64,000 nucleotides of DNA from Fomitopsis serialis. Taxonomy: Eukaryota > Basidiomycota > Agaricomycetes > Polyporales > Fomitopsidaceae. The notes below the pieces were generated by a model. It saw nothing but the letters and a program-made list of their open reading frames with translations, was not told the origin of the DNA and ran no database searches. The translations under genes were made by a program, and so were the position numbers. Every line of letters starts with the position of its first letter. Within the stretch, counting starts at the first letter, position 1. Where the stretch lies: assembly GCF_022376445.1 (NCBI RefSeq), contig NW_025954974.1, forward strand, positions 434,001 to 498,000. Direction: 5' to 3'. This document shows positions 45,230 to 56,945 of the stretch, in pieces.

Positions 45230-47541
45230 CATGACGATCGAGCTCGCATTTGGGCCTACCTCGTCGCCGTCGACGTTGATCAGCATCCACAGATCAAAGG
45301 TCTCCATGATGGCTGTACGAACGACAGCGACAACCTGTACGACTTCTTGACGAATACCTTGGGGGTCCCCTGCAGCCAGATTGTTCAGCTCAAGGACGAG
45401 CGGGCGACGCGTACACAGATAATCGATACTTTCTTCTCACACCTCATCGACAATCGAGCCATCAGACCGGGCGATGCGATTGTATTCTACTACACCGGCC
45501 GTAGCAGTCGCAGGAACGTGCCTTCGAGCTGGAGTGATGATGGTCAGCCCGATACTGTCGAACTGTTCCATCCGCACGACGGCGGAAATCCAGACGAGGG
45601 GGTCAGCCAATCATCGGCATTCCAGACCGGACGTTTGGGGGGCGTTGGTTCACGAGAAAGGAGACAACATCGTACGTTCACTCGATACGGCTCTGATTTG
45701 CGTCATATATAGTGACTCGACCTTACTCTACAGGTGGCGGCCTTCGATTGCTGCGATTCTGGAGGCGTGCATAGTAACGGGCCTGCGAGTACTATGAGCA
45801 CGAGCCTTGGAACGCGGCCCCTCCCAGCAGTAAGCTGGGTGCCCGAGCCTCAAATCGCTATCCCCGAGACACTCGATCAACATCTCTGGGCTTGGCAAGA
45901 CCCGGACGCAGGCCGTGGTGCGCCGATGATTCCCATCGCACAGTTTGCGTTCTCAGATCCTGCGGCACACTCGCATGTCCTTCTGGCAGCCTGCCCACCG
46001 CAACAGACGGCGCAGGGGCATGACATTATCGACAACTCACGTGGGGCGTTTATAGACCTCTGGCTCATGCATATGCGTGAGAAGAAAAGGGAGAGTCTCA
46101 CCTACGAGCGTGTTGTGGACGCATTGCACAAGCCGGACGATATGGAGCTGCCAGTGTTCGATTCGGGTTCGTCCTTCGCGGCAGGGCAGAAGGCTGATGC
46201 CCGCGATGACAACCCGATCCGCCACAAGCATGTCTGGGCGATCGTTGTGGGCATCGACGACTACGCCCATCCAGAGGCTGTCACTCTCCGCGGCGCTGCC
46301 GACGATAGCGATAATTTTCACCAGTTCCTCACGAACACCTTGGATGTTCCCTCCGGCCACGTCGTCAGGCTAAATGACAAGGAGGCGACGCGCACCCGGA
46401 TCCTCGGTGAATTCTTCAGCCACCTCATTCACAATCCCGCCATCGAGCGCGGTGACATGATTGTGTTCTTCTACGCCGGCCACGGCGATTGCAAGAACGC
46501 GCCTGCCAGCTGGAACGCGGGAGGTCAGTTCAGCACCATGGCGGAGCTGATCTGTCCGCATGATCAGGGCATGCAAGACCAGGAAGGCAAGACCATTTTC
46601 GGCATACCGTCCAGGACGTTTGGAGCGCTGATGCGCCAGCTGGCTCATGTGAAAGGCGATAATATAGTGCGTCCGCTTGTTATGATTTTGGTCTTCCGTA
46701 ATGACGGGAAGGGTTCAACCTCACGTCGTAGCTGGCCGTCTTCGACTGTTACCATCCTGGAGGCATGCACGGTGGCACACCTGCCGATGCCATTAGGTTC
46801 TGCTCTGCAGTGCCCCACCTCTCGATTCCCGAGGACCTCGACCAGTACATCTTGGGGCAGGTCCCGATTGCAGGTCGGGCCGCAGCGATGGTCCCTGTTG
46901 TTCTCAATATCGATGACGATGACGGCAGTGCTGAAGCCGACGCCGGTTCCGATTCCGATTCCGAGTCCGAATACTTGGACACGCATGTCCTCATTGCGGC
47001 CTGCGGGAGGAATCAGACAGCGCATGAGTTTATCATCGACGGCGTGCCGCACGGATGGTTCACATACAACTTAGTCGAGTTCTTGCGCATGAACGAAGAA
47101 CGCCCTGACTTCACGTACGCCGATCTCGAGGAGGCGTTCCGAGGACCGAACCTACCGGTGATGCCCCAGCGGCCCGTGCACAGCCAGACTCCAGAGTGCT
47201 CGGGACCACTCAGATACCGACGGCTATGGAGCACCGTGACCGAGATGGACAAGGTGCCTAGGGTTGCAAGGACCTTCCCCATCAGGTATGACCCGGAGGG
47301 TGGGTTCCTCTTCATCAGAGCAAAGGACGGCGACAACATCGTCCAGGGCATTCACTTCACCGTGGAGATTCCGCCGGAGTTGCAGAGCCGCCCCGAACTC
47401 ATCGGGCTGGAACACCTCAAGCTCACCGCGGACACTTTCGGCGTCAAGGGGTGTGTCTTTCAGTGTGACACGTACGAGAGGGTGCCCCGTGATGTGGGTG
47501 AAGCTCTGATTGGGAAAGGCGCCACGGTCTGCACTGAGTAA
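45230..47541 (+). pseudogene. Fused double metacaspase-like gene C1-C2 with complementary active-site loss
   Basis: Two p20 units follow one another. C1 starts near 45235 (RARIWAYLVAVDVDQHPQIK); its His loop reads FYYTGRSSRR instead of FYYAGHGDRR, so the catalytic His is Arg. A base is missing in a G run near 45600; after an intron its Cys loop reads AAFDCCDSGG. C1 runs to about 46190 and passes in frame, without its usual C-terminal part, into C2 (DDNPIRHKHVWAIVVGIDDY). C2 keeps the His loop (VFFYAGHGDC), but after the intron ending at 46756 its Cys loop reads FDCYHPGG, with Tyr in place of the catalytic Cys. C2 continues to QGIHFTVEIPPELQSRPELI and the stop at 47541. If translated from the part after the frameshift, the 45734-47074 frame alone covers the C1-C2 joint. 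Confidence 0.75.
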
Positions 47542-48030
47542 GTGATATCGTCCGATTCGGGCCGCCTCGAATGTGCGCACCTTCACTTCCATGACGGATT
47601 GCGGCATGCTGTCAAGTCTAACCTTCGGATCTTCAGAGCCTGACTCCCGATGATGATCGTCGATTGGGCTGTTCGGACGTGTTGTTACCCTTATTTACGG
47701 GTTGTGTTCTGAATTTGCTATCTTCCTGTACTAAACCTCTCGTTTACAAGATGTCCTCACTGTTCGAAACTCGTCCGGCGTCCGACGCAGATTCGGCATT
47801 GAATGTGCGCGGACGCGTAGAGCCTGACAATGCCGTGCCAGGATGGCGTGGCGAGCTCGCGATCCCAGCCAAGACGACATGATGATTGCCTTGAAGGCAC
47901 ATATGTGGGCCGTCTGGGAGTATGCCCAAGTGTCCTTGTCAGGTTGAAGGCTCCCTTCGACTTGCATATGCTCAACTCGAGATAGCACAGGCAATAGTAT
48001 CAGTGAACCCTTCTAGAATTTTCCCACTAT
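47542..48030. other. Gap before the KDZ element
   Basis: No gene was recognised. This is probably the 3' flank of gene C and ordinary sequence up to the start of the AT-rich tandem repeats. Confidence 0.4.
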
Positions 48031-48054
48031 GCTGTACCCTTTAACTAGATACCT

Positions 48055-48425
48055 AGGTACTATTACTGTACTACACCAGTACCTGGCTACACTGCACTAT
48101 AGTACAACCTACTACATGTAGTGCTTCACACTCTACTACACCACTTTAATAGTACAAGTCAATATAGTGCTTCAATCTACCATACAACCACTTCTAGTAT
48201 ACATCACTGTAGTACATCCCATTGTAGTACATCCAAGTTTAGTACATCCAACTCTAGTACATCACCTCCAACTCTAGTACATCTGACTTTAGTATACCCA
48301 ACTCTAGTACATCTGACTTTAGTACATCCCATTGTAGTACATCCCATTGTAGTACATCCCATTGTAGTACATCCCATTGTAGTACATCCCATTGTAGTAC
48401 ATCCCATTGTAGTACATTACTACCT
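48055..48425. repeat. Minisatellite of TAGTAC units, sub-terminal to the KDZ element
   Basis: 48055-48205 has scattered TAGTAC/ACTAC words. From about 48209 to 48415 a 15-bp unit (AGTACATCCCATTGT and variants such as AGTACATCTGACTTT) repeats roughly 13 times, with the last six or so nearly identical. The array lies about 40 bp beyond the stop codon of the KDZ transposase gene. It looks like the sub-terminal repeat array of that transposon, though its outer end and terminal inverted repeat were not found. Confidence 0.75.
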
Positions 48426-48454
48426 AAGCGACAGTAGTGAGTCTGTACTACACC

Positions 48455-51400
48455 TCATGGCTCATCAGCTATGGCCTCCCCTATGTCGGCAGCATTGCCA
48501 ACTAAAGGTGCGATCACACTTCTCACATTGATCAATTCCGACTGTGGTATTCGTGTCCGTGCGTCGTCAAGCAAGCGAGAATACATTGCCGCTTGTCTAT
48601 TGGTGTTTGAGTAGAGATTCCAACGTACAACATGAATGATCACACTCACCTAGCTGCATACGCCTTCGCACCTCGTTCTTCTTCGCTATCATGGTTTCCC
48701 TGTGCACGTGTAGCCCATAGCTGCGTGAAATGGTCGAAAAAACGTTGAGTACGTCGCATCTCTTCCTTCACGATCTCGATCTCCTCCCTCCACCTCGTCG
48801 TGCGCGCACTCGCCCGAAACCACTCCACGCGCGCGGCTACACAGATTAGATCAGCCACGAGTCCTCTTGAGACGTCATCCTATACTCGCCTTCTAAAACC
48901 CATGTCTCCAGGCTCGAACCATGATAGGTCTCATCACGCCAAATCCACGACACAAACTCTCCTTTCCTCCCGGGTTTTTCGTCCCAAATGACAGGTGGTT
49001 GGCATTGTTCTTCGAGTAGAGGCTTGAGCGTAGAAGTGGTGTTGGGGCCGAGTAGTTTCAGAACCTTCAACCGGTTCAGCTCGTACTCTCTACGTAGTTC
49101 CTCGATCTTCGCTCGCTCAGTGGCTCGAAGTTTGGAATACCGGGTATGAGCCTGTTGACCAAAACTGCCCGCGTTCTGCTGCTTATAGAACGCTTCGAAG
49201 TGAAGCTTCTGTCGAATCTTCCTCAGCACGTCGTGCGCGTGTGCATCACGTAGCCGCCTCTCGGCAGAGACAAATCGGTCCACCTGTAAGTTTTGACGAA
49301 CGGCAGCGGGATACGCCGAAATAACAGGGATCGGCGTGTCTTCCGCGGCGGCGACGGTACTCGTGGGCCACTCGCTTGCATCGAACTGGCTCTCTAGATT
49401 TGCCAGAACGGGTCCCATGATGCGGGCGTGCCATATTAACCACGTCTTGAGTTCCCCATCCAACTTCGAACGGGCGTTCTCGATCTCGTTAAACAACTCC
49501 GAACCAGGATCACTATCGTAGGCTTTCACTTTCGTCTTCACTGCCCGTCTGCGTCAAGATGGTCAGACGATCAAAAAGTAAGATTCTTGTAGTACTCACT
49601 GTTGACGCTCCAAGTCCATCGCGGCTAAGAAGAAATCACCTAAATCACGCCGGGCGTCGTTGTCGTTGGGCATATCCTCCATAGCGCCCGCTTTGCGCTT
49701 CATCCCACGCCTCTGTGCGTCTGCTTCACGTTCGTCCGCTTGTTCTCTCTTCAGCGCGGCGAGAATGTCTTGTATTGTGGGTGCTACGAGCGATGAGCGC
49801 GAGTTGGAGCACTGTCCGCGTTCCACTCACCTTCGTCTGCAGCCGGTTGATATGGGTTCTTGAGGTCGCTACTACTCGAATCGAAATCCCGGTTCGTCTG
49901 CTGTGCGATGTACACGGCTTCCTCCTGCTTCCATTGATCTAGCGGCCGCTTGTTCAGCCGTAAGGTCGCTTCCAGCGTGTCGAGGTCTTCCTTATGCAGT
50001 GCATGGTATGATTCGGCTTCTTTCAGTTTCGATTCTAAATGTCGGCCTGCATGATGTCAGTGACGGCAGGTGACACACATTATTTAGTGTGTCTTACACG
50101 TTCCGAATGTTAAAACCGGAGTGAGATTTGCCCGTTTCGAACGTGGCGGCCGGCGCCGGCCGGAGGGGTCCGGGTCCACGTTGCAGACGTGGACGTTGCC
50201 AGTGATCCGGCCGGAGATCATGCCGGCCGGTTCAGCCTCGTCCCCAACGTTGCGGCCGGCCCTGCCCTCCTCAAATACCACCTCCAATGTTGCGGCCGGG
50301 CTGTTTTCACCAGACGTTGCAACACTCCGGCCGGAGCGCGTGCCAGCCCACCCCCCACTGCTCAACGCTCCGGCCGGAGTGCATGCCAGCCCCACCCCCC
50401 CTCCTCAATGTTGCGGCCGGCCTGTTTTCACCGGACGTTGCAACGCTCCGGCCGGACTACACCCCGGCCGCCCCCCCCACTTCTGAACGATCCGCCCGGC
50501 CTCTTTCACCCAACGTTGCAATGCTCCGGCCGGAGGGTATGCCGGCCGGTCATCCCTCGTTCCCAACGTTGCGGCCGGAGCAGGCAGAATTCAACATTCA
50601 AAGCGGCCAGGCAGTCCACACTGCAAACAGTCCGGCCGGTCAATAGATATAGCATTGCAAACGAGCCGGCCGGCCTCAGGCCCTACCACTACAAATGGTC
50701 CGGCCGGACTTTTTGCCGGCCGAAAACACAATGTCTCGGGCCGAGGGTATAGCCAAAACTCGGCCAAAGCAGCCAGACATTTTGCCGGCCGAGCTTTTGC
50801 TTCACCGACCAGGCAAGCATTGTCTCGGGCCAAAAAGTTGACCATTTTCTCGGGCCGAAGATTTGAGTACTGCCTCGGGCCGAAGAGTTGGGCATTTTCT
50901 CGGGCCGAAGATTTGGCCGAAGCTCGGTGAAAACAGCCGGGCTGTCAGATTGCCATATAAGGAAATTTGGTATTGACTGGTAGTACTTCATTGATAGACT
51001 ATAGTATCAATTCCCTAGTGACCAAAGATGTCTAGTTAGGCCAGGATGTGCAAAACAAGATTTACTCACAGGCTTCTTTGCACAACAAGTTAATCAATTT
51101 CTGAAGCCAGTTTTCTTTTCCCACACTGTTTGACTATCTAGGATGTGTTGTTTCAATGCGTAGAGTATATCCCCAACAGGAATAGTCTTATTCTTTGAAG
51201 CTGAATGCAGAACATGAGATAAGGGGCATACAGGTATGGTACCGTGCTGAACAATGTTGACTCCTGCAGACAATGTACATTCAAAACAATGTTTCACCAT
51301 CTAGAATAGTTCATTTCCTCACAAGGACTCAGTTCTCCAAAGGAATAGTCTTATTCACACAAGCTGAATGTGGTACAGAGTTAAGGGGATCATGCACTCC

Positions 51401-54400
51401 GGCCGGACCATCTCCTATGAGGATGAGGATTGGCCGGCCGGACTGTTACCAATGTAAATGTTTCTGTGGCAAGTGCAATGTGCATGCTGGTACAACATTT
51501 CAGTGTGACACCCAGACAGACAATAATCCAAAGTATGTCTCTCACAATATAATGCATATTCACCTTATCTTCATCCCCGAGTTCAGCTTCAAAGAATAAG
51601 ACTATTCCTTTGGGAGACTTGCTTGTTGCATTGAAATGTGCTACTCTAGATTGTGGAACATTGTGGGGAAAGCATATTGGCTTCAGGAAGTGAACACAGT
51701 ATGACATGTATACCCATACACCCTTGCCTTAACTCTGTACTACATTCAGCTTATGTGAATAAGACTATTCCTTTGGAGGATTCACTCCCTATGGGTAAAT
51801 GAACCATCAGAGATTGTGAAACAGTGTTTTGAATGTAGATTGTCTGCAGGAGTCAACATTGTTCAGCACGGTACCATACCTGTATGCCCCTTATCTCATG
51901 TTCTGCATTCAGCTTCAAAGAATAAGACTATTCCTGTTGGGGATATACTCTATGCATTGAAACAACACATCCTAGATAGTCAAACAGTGTGGGAAAAGAA
52001 AACTGGCTTCAGAAATTGATTAACTTGTTGTGCAAAGAAGCCTGTGAGTAAATCTTGTTTTGCACATCCTGGCCTAACTAGACATCTTTGGTCACTAGGG
52101 AATTGATACTATAGTCTATCAATGAAGTACTACCAGTCAATACCAAATTTCCTTATATGGCAATCTGACAGCCCGGCTGTTTTCACCGAGCTTCGGCCAA
52201 ATCTTCGGCCCGAGAAAATGCCCAACTCTTCGGCCCGAGGCAGTACTCAAATCTTCGGCCCGAGAAAATGGTCAACTTTTTGGCCCGAGACAATGCTTGC
52301 CTGGTCGGTGAAGCAAAAGCTCGGCCGGCAAAATGTCTGGCTGCTTTGGCCGAGTTTTGGCTATACCCTCGGCCCGAGACATTGTGTTTTCGGCCGGCAA
52401 AAAGTCCGGCCGGACCATTTGTAGTGGTAGGGCCTGAGGCCGGCCGGCTCGTTTGCAATGCTATATCTATTGACCGGCCGGACTGTTTGCAGTGTGGACT
52501 GCCTGGCCGCTTTGAATTTTGAATTCTGCCTGCTCCGGCCGCAACGTTGGGAACGAGGGATGACCGGCCGGCATACCCTCCGGCCGGAGCATTGCAACGT
52601 TGGGTGAAAGAGGCCGGGCGGATCGTTCAGAAGTGGGGGGGGCGGCCGGGGTGTAGTCCGGCCGGAGCGTTGCAACGTCCGGAGCGTTGCAACGTCCGGT
52701 GAAAACAGGCCGGCCGGAGCATTGAGGAGGGGGGGCGGGGCTGGCATGCACTCCGGCCGGAGCATTGCAACGTACTGTGAAAACAGGCCGGGTGGATCAT
52801 TGGGGACAGTATTCAGGGATGGTGAGGCCGGCCGCAACGTTGGAGACGAGGCAGAGCCGGCCGGCATGCACTCCGGCCGGATCGCTGGCAACGACAACGT
52901 CTGCAACGTGGACCCGGACCCCTCCGGCCGGCGCCGGCCGCAACGTTTGAGACGGGCGAATCTCACTCCGGTTTTAACGTTCGGAACGTTAAATCTTACT
53001 CAGTAGGCTCGGTGACACACACAAAGGACTGACCCATTTTGAACATCTTCTGTGCGTTGAAATCCGAGTTGTGCGCATCAATGACGTCTTGTCGATGGCC
53101 GGGGCCCATTTCCCGCACCGATCGCCCGATGGCATTCATAGCCGCCCAACGCCGCTCGACAGACTCTCCATCGGTATTGCCGACACCAGGTGTGTAGTAG
53201 AAAGAAAAGAAATAGCGACACAGTCCCGTGTGTGACGCGAGATGCCATTTTGGGACGCAGCGTCGAATAGCCGGCCACATCTCTTTGGCAAGTGTCACAC
53301 CAGGGACCGAGGGCATAACCGACGCGATATTCTTCAGCCGCTTCCACCAATGTATGCCATACTTGCAGTTGACGTCGTAAGAGCCAACTACGAGGCCAAG
53401 AGAGTGAAACCACCGTAGGCCAGACAGGGTCGCATAATCGACGTTCGCATACCGTTCGCCGACGTGTAAATCGACAGTACCACAAGGAAGAACGAAACCG
53501 TGTCGAGTACACGACAACCCAACCTGCCCTGTTTTGATCTTCCCCTTGTAACGGTCAGACAGGGCATTGAACTTGCTACAGGTGGTGGTCTCGTCTTGGG
53601 CGTCGTCATAAACCTTCATCTTGTCGAGATAATCGCGGTAGGCTTCACTGTCGACGTAGTACGCCGCTCCGTCCATGAGAGGTGGATCGGCGTGGTCCAT
53701 CTTCTTATCGTGTTGACTAAGACTAAAGTTACCGTCTTTCCCGTAGTGAAGGGCGTCTTTGTACTGCTCGCCCTCTGGGCGGTTCCGCCAATTCGGATCG
53801 ATATTGATGTCCGGATGTGGACACGCAGGGCAGCGCAGTGCGAGACAGCCCGGCGGAAGCTTCGTTTTGACGTCAACTGCGAAGCGTTTGAGGGTCTGCA
53901 GGTAGTGGAATTGCCGATGAGCCGTCATGAACTCCCGATAGCGATCCTGCCTTATATATCAGCGAATCATCCCGTGACTCCAGCAAGGCACCCACCTTCA
54001 CGTCTCCGAAGAATGCGTTAGATGTGAGCCTGCGCAAAGTCCCGTAGAAATCGTGGGCAGTGGTCTTCGCCTGAAACGTGAGGTGCGTGAAAAGTCGTAG
54101 GACGTGGAAGGTGAACACGGTTTGCGGGCGCAAGAACGACGCTGGCCACAAGCCTGCGTTGCACAACTGGACTGGTCGCTCCTCCACATGTTGAGCTCCG
54201 TGTCGACAGTCGCAGTATTCCACAGCGATTGTCTGCACGCCAGTCGTGTGCACGACAGTCAGCTTGGTCGGAGGATCGCCAAACGACGAGGGACAGGGTC
54301 GCCCATGGTGGCCGATGGAAAAGATGAAGCCGAGGTCACTCAGCTGTTTGCGCTCGAAAAAACGTCCGTTCCAACACTGTACACGGTGGAGAGGGTTCCA

Positions 54401-54973
54401 GGTGTGCGCGTCGATTAGGCAGTCGCGACAGAGCATAGGACCGTTGAAGCATTCGGTGCAACGAAACGGGGCGTCCGTGTTCTTGCACTTGTAGCATGGC
54501 TTCCCAATGTTTGAGTCAGCCTCGCGTCGCCTAAAAACGTTCAAGAGTTTCTGCGCCCACGTCTCCAGGAAAGCGAACGTAATGGAATGAGCGCTCTAGG
54601 AATTCAATCAACACCACATGCGACAGAGGGACAACGAACTGCAACTCACTTGGCCCTGAGGTTTCTTCTGAGGTTGCTCTGTACGATCTTCTTCAAGCGC
54701 TGAGGGTTCAAGAAACTCGTACACTGTTCGATCGGGGGTGGCGATGTTCGTGCCGCCGTTGGCCATTGTTTCGAGCAGGGATGGTAATGGTATGTCGTCC
54801 GCGTGGGTGGTGCAGCCGCCGCGCTTCTCAACCCGCATGCCTGGAGACAAGTATTCGATTGTCTCGTTACCATTGACGTCGACAGACAGTGTGGCCGGAC
54901 CATCGGGAATAAGCTCGCCGCCGTCGTCCACATAAACATAGTCTTGCGTCTTCTTGCGCTTGGCTCGCGGCAT
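48455..54973 (-). CDS. KDZ-superfamily transposase with CxC2 domain, open frame with a foldback element in an intron
   Basis: The start is at 54973 (MPRAKRKKTQDYVYVDDG). After an intron comes LLNVFRRREADSNIG and a CxC2-type cysteine cluster (CYKCKNTDAPFRCTECFNGP, LCRDCLIDAHTWNPLHRVQC) at about 54500-54380. The KDZ domain follows: YGKDGNFSLSQHDKKMDHAD, GSYDVNCKYGIHWWKRL, PKWHLASHTGLCRYFFSFYY and NTDGESVERRWAAMNAIGRS. The acidic residues expected in this RNase-H fold are present (DGNF, SYDVNC, DGESVE). Beyond VCVTEPTE the gene crosses an intron holding the 2.9-kb foldback element and goes on with SKLKEAESYHALHK, TIQDILAALKREQADE, the 48846-49541 exon and EIEIVKEEMRRTQRFFDHF, to the stop at 48455. 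With the element spliced out the frame is open, so the transposase may still be functional. KDZ transposases cut and paste large DNA elements. Confidence 0.85.
50098..52993. mobile_element. Foldback element FB1 inside an intron of the KDZ gene
   Basis: The element is almost entirely an inverted repeat: left arm 50098 to about 51303, right arm about 51808 to 52993, core about 0.5 kb. The arms are near identical; reading 50689-50991 on the minus strand and 52122-52424 on the plus strand gives the same 100 residues. The outer half of each arm has many CCGGCCGG palindromes, often inside CTCCGGCCGGAG next to CGTTGCAACG. The inner half has TCGGGCCGAAG repeats, then AT-rich DNA. The ends read ACGTTCCGAA (left) and, reverse complemented, TTTAACGTTCCGAA (right). 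TCTTAC flanks both sides (50092-50097, 52994-52999). On the gene strand this is GTAAGA, the 5' splice donor, so the insertion duplicated the donor. No protein-coding gene was recognised inside. Confidence 0.88.
51180..51933. repeat. Palindromic 14-mers in the FB1 core
   Basis: GAATAGTCTTATTC (5-bp stem, 4-nt loop) occurs at 51180-51193 and 51343-51356, and its reverse complement at 51594-51607, 51757-51770 and 51920-51933. Each copy has similar flanks (GCTGAATG-type sequence on one side). Spacing is close to 163 bp within each side, so the core is itself built of a tandem repeat that was then inverted. Confidence 0.8.
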
Positions 54974-56945
54974 GGAGGGTGTATGGAGCAGAATCGGAGC
55001 GAGGAGGGACGTTGAAAGAGTACGATACGTGCGTCACAACAATGGCGGGCCACAGAGCTGGGGGAATCAGAGCGGCAGGGTTGGACGAGTGGTTGCGCAG
55101 GGCCACTGGCGTCCCAGGGCGGACGTTGCGGGTGGCTAACAGTGCCGGTCAAAGCGAAGGGTCTGGTTGAAGTCCAACGTGGGGGGTGGCGATCGGCTGC
55201 GTTCACGTGTGAGTCGACATACGTTAACAGACACGGAGCACAATGTGATCATTTGAGCCGGGGCACAACTCTATTTGCAACACAAAACCGCGTCGAGGGA
55301 ACGCGTAGACAAGGCGAACCAGGCGACGAAAATACTTACATCTCACGTGCAGGACATCTCGTCTCGCACAACGGCACCTTCACCTCTCGCCCACTGTAGC
55401 CACCTGCATCAACGGCTTCAGGGGTGATGTTGAAGTAGGGATAGACAGCAGGATCAGTTTAGGTTAACATGACGAAGGCACCAGTGACCCACAGATGGCG
55501 AGAACAATCTCAGTTGTCGTGATCTTGCCTCCCGTCGAATCTTAGACCTTGCGGAGTACCCGTCGGCGAGCTCAGGATGGAGCATAGACGGCCTGCGGTC
55601 CCCAGCACGGGTAATCGGGATCCAGGGCGTGAGGATATGCTCCCCGATCTCGGTATACATTAGCCCCGTTCATGGTGATACAAAGATGGAGAGACTCACA
55701 TAGATCGAGACAGTCATACGCCCGTAGTTGGCGAGCTGGGGTATCAGAATCTGGGTCAACGAGAAATAACGTACCAGACAGGGGACAGACTCAGTCCTCT
55801 CATGGATGACCAAGACAATTCCTATGGTGGGCGTAGTTGCGAATCATTGCGCGTTTGGCACGGCTTGCGGACGATAGTTGGCGGCGAGCATCTCGAAGCT
55901 TGGCTGGGTTTACTCGACTGCTCGTCTGAGAGCAGGAGTTCGCCTGCCCGGACATCAACGCATGGTCGAAACCAAAGCGGACGTCCGAGTTGCCTCACAT
56001 GGGAAAGACGGAAGATGGGCGGGGGATGGCGCCCGACGGGCAGGCAGACGGCGCGACGAGAGTAGGACAGGAGGAGGATGAGGAGGCGGGCAGGCCAGGT
56101 GCGGGCGGTAAAGTGGTGAACGCGGTCGCCGGTCAAGCAGTGCGAGCGCTCGGGGTGAGCTCGGTGTGGTAGACGCTTGCCAGGCGCTCCGACAGCCACA
56201 GTCGCACTTAGACTTACATCTTCCGCTCGCGCTCGAAACGGCACTGCGTTCTCTCCCCCTGCTCGCTTCCGCTCTCGCTCCGAAACCCCTGAGGGATCGT
56301 TCTGCGGCCAGGCAAGATTTCGATCTTCCTGCGCGAACGTGGCTACGGCGCAGTAAATCTGCTGCCGGGCTCCTCGTTGGGCACGTCGACCTGAAACTGC
56401 AAGACGATTCCCTCGCATTAAGACGTGTCGTGTAACTTCAAGTGTCAAGGCATTGCCGGGTCAATACTGCGTGCGTTGATCTTGACCTGTGAAGGCAACG
56501 CGTGCCTGCACAGTCCGTTGTTTAGCAAACACGGCCCAGGGGTGTCATCCTCCCTTCCTCAAAGTACTGCCCCGCACCCACTCCGGACTTCTCGCCGGCG
56601 TGTCAGGTAGTACGCGTGAGCCTTCTTGATATTTCTCGCCACCGAAGGCTGCTGACGCGTGCACGACTGAGGTCAGCATTGCTAAGATTTGACAAACCCG
56701 AGAACGCGTGGGCTTTCTCTCAGACGACGCCTTAGAATTGATACAACGCGTCACAAAGGTGCGGAAGGGTCCTCAGATCTTGTCAATGATTCTGACATGC
56801 GATGTTGGTCCAGCCACACGGTCCACGGCGCTGCAACTACTCCGCCGGAGTTGCGTACATCGGACGCAGTATATTGGTATGCGGCCTATGCGCTTCCTTT
56901 AATTCGCGGAATCGACTAATGTGCCGCACCGTAGCTGGGTCCAAT
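54974..56945. promoter_or_regulatory. Divergent region between the KDZ gene and the plus-strand partner gene
   Basis: About 2 kb separates the two divergent genes. 54974-55200 is the KDZ promoter side. Several open frames between 55800 and 56450 lack recognisable domains. No terminal repeat or other mobile element was seen, which agrees with this being internal sequence of one large transposon. Confidence 0.4.

Noticed and set aside
48204..48415. Possible CRISPR-like array
   Set aside because: Units are contiguous 15-mers without unique spacers, in a eukaryotic genome; it is a minisatellite.
50591..52522. Identical open frames in both FB1 arms as possible genes
   Set aside because: Identity follows from the inverted repeat; the translations are low-complexity and coded by GGCCGAAG and CCGGCCGG repeats.
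55822..56448. 208-residue minus-strand frame between the KDZ gene and its neighbour
   Set aside because: No domain, no supporting splice structure, Arg/Ser/Pro-rich.
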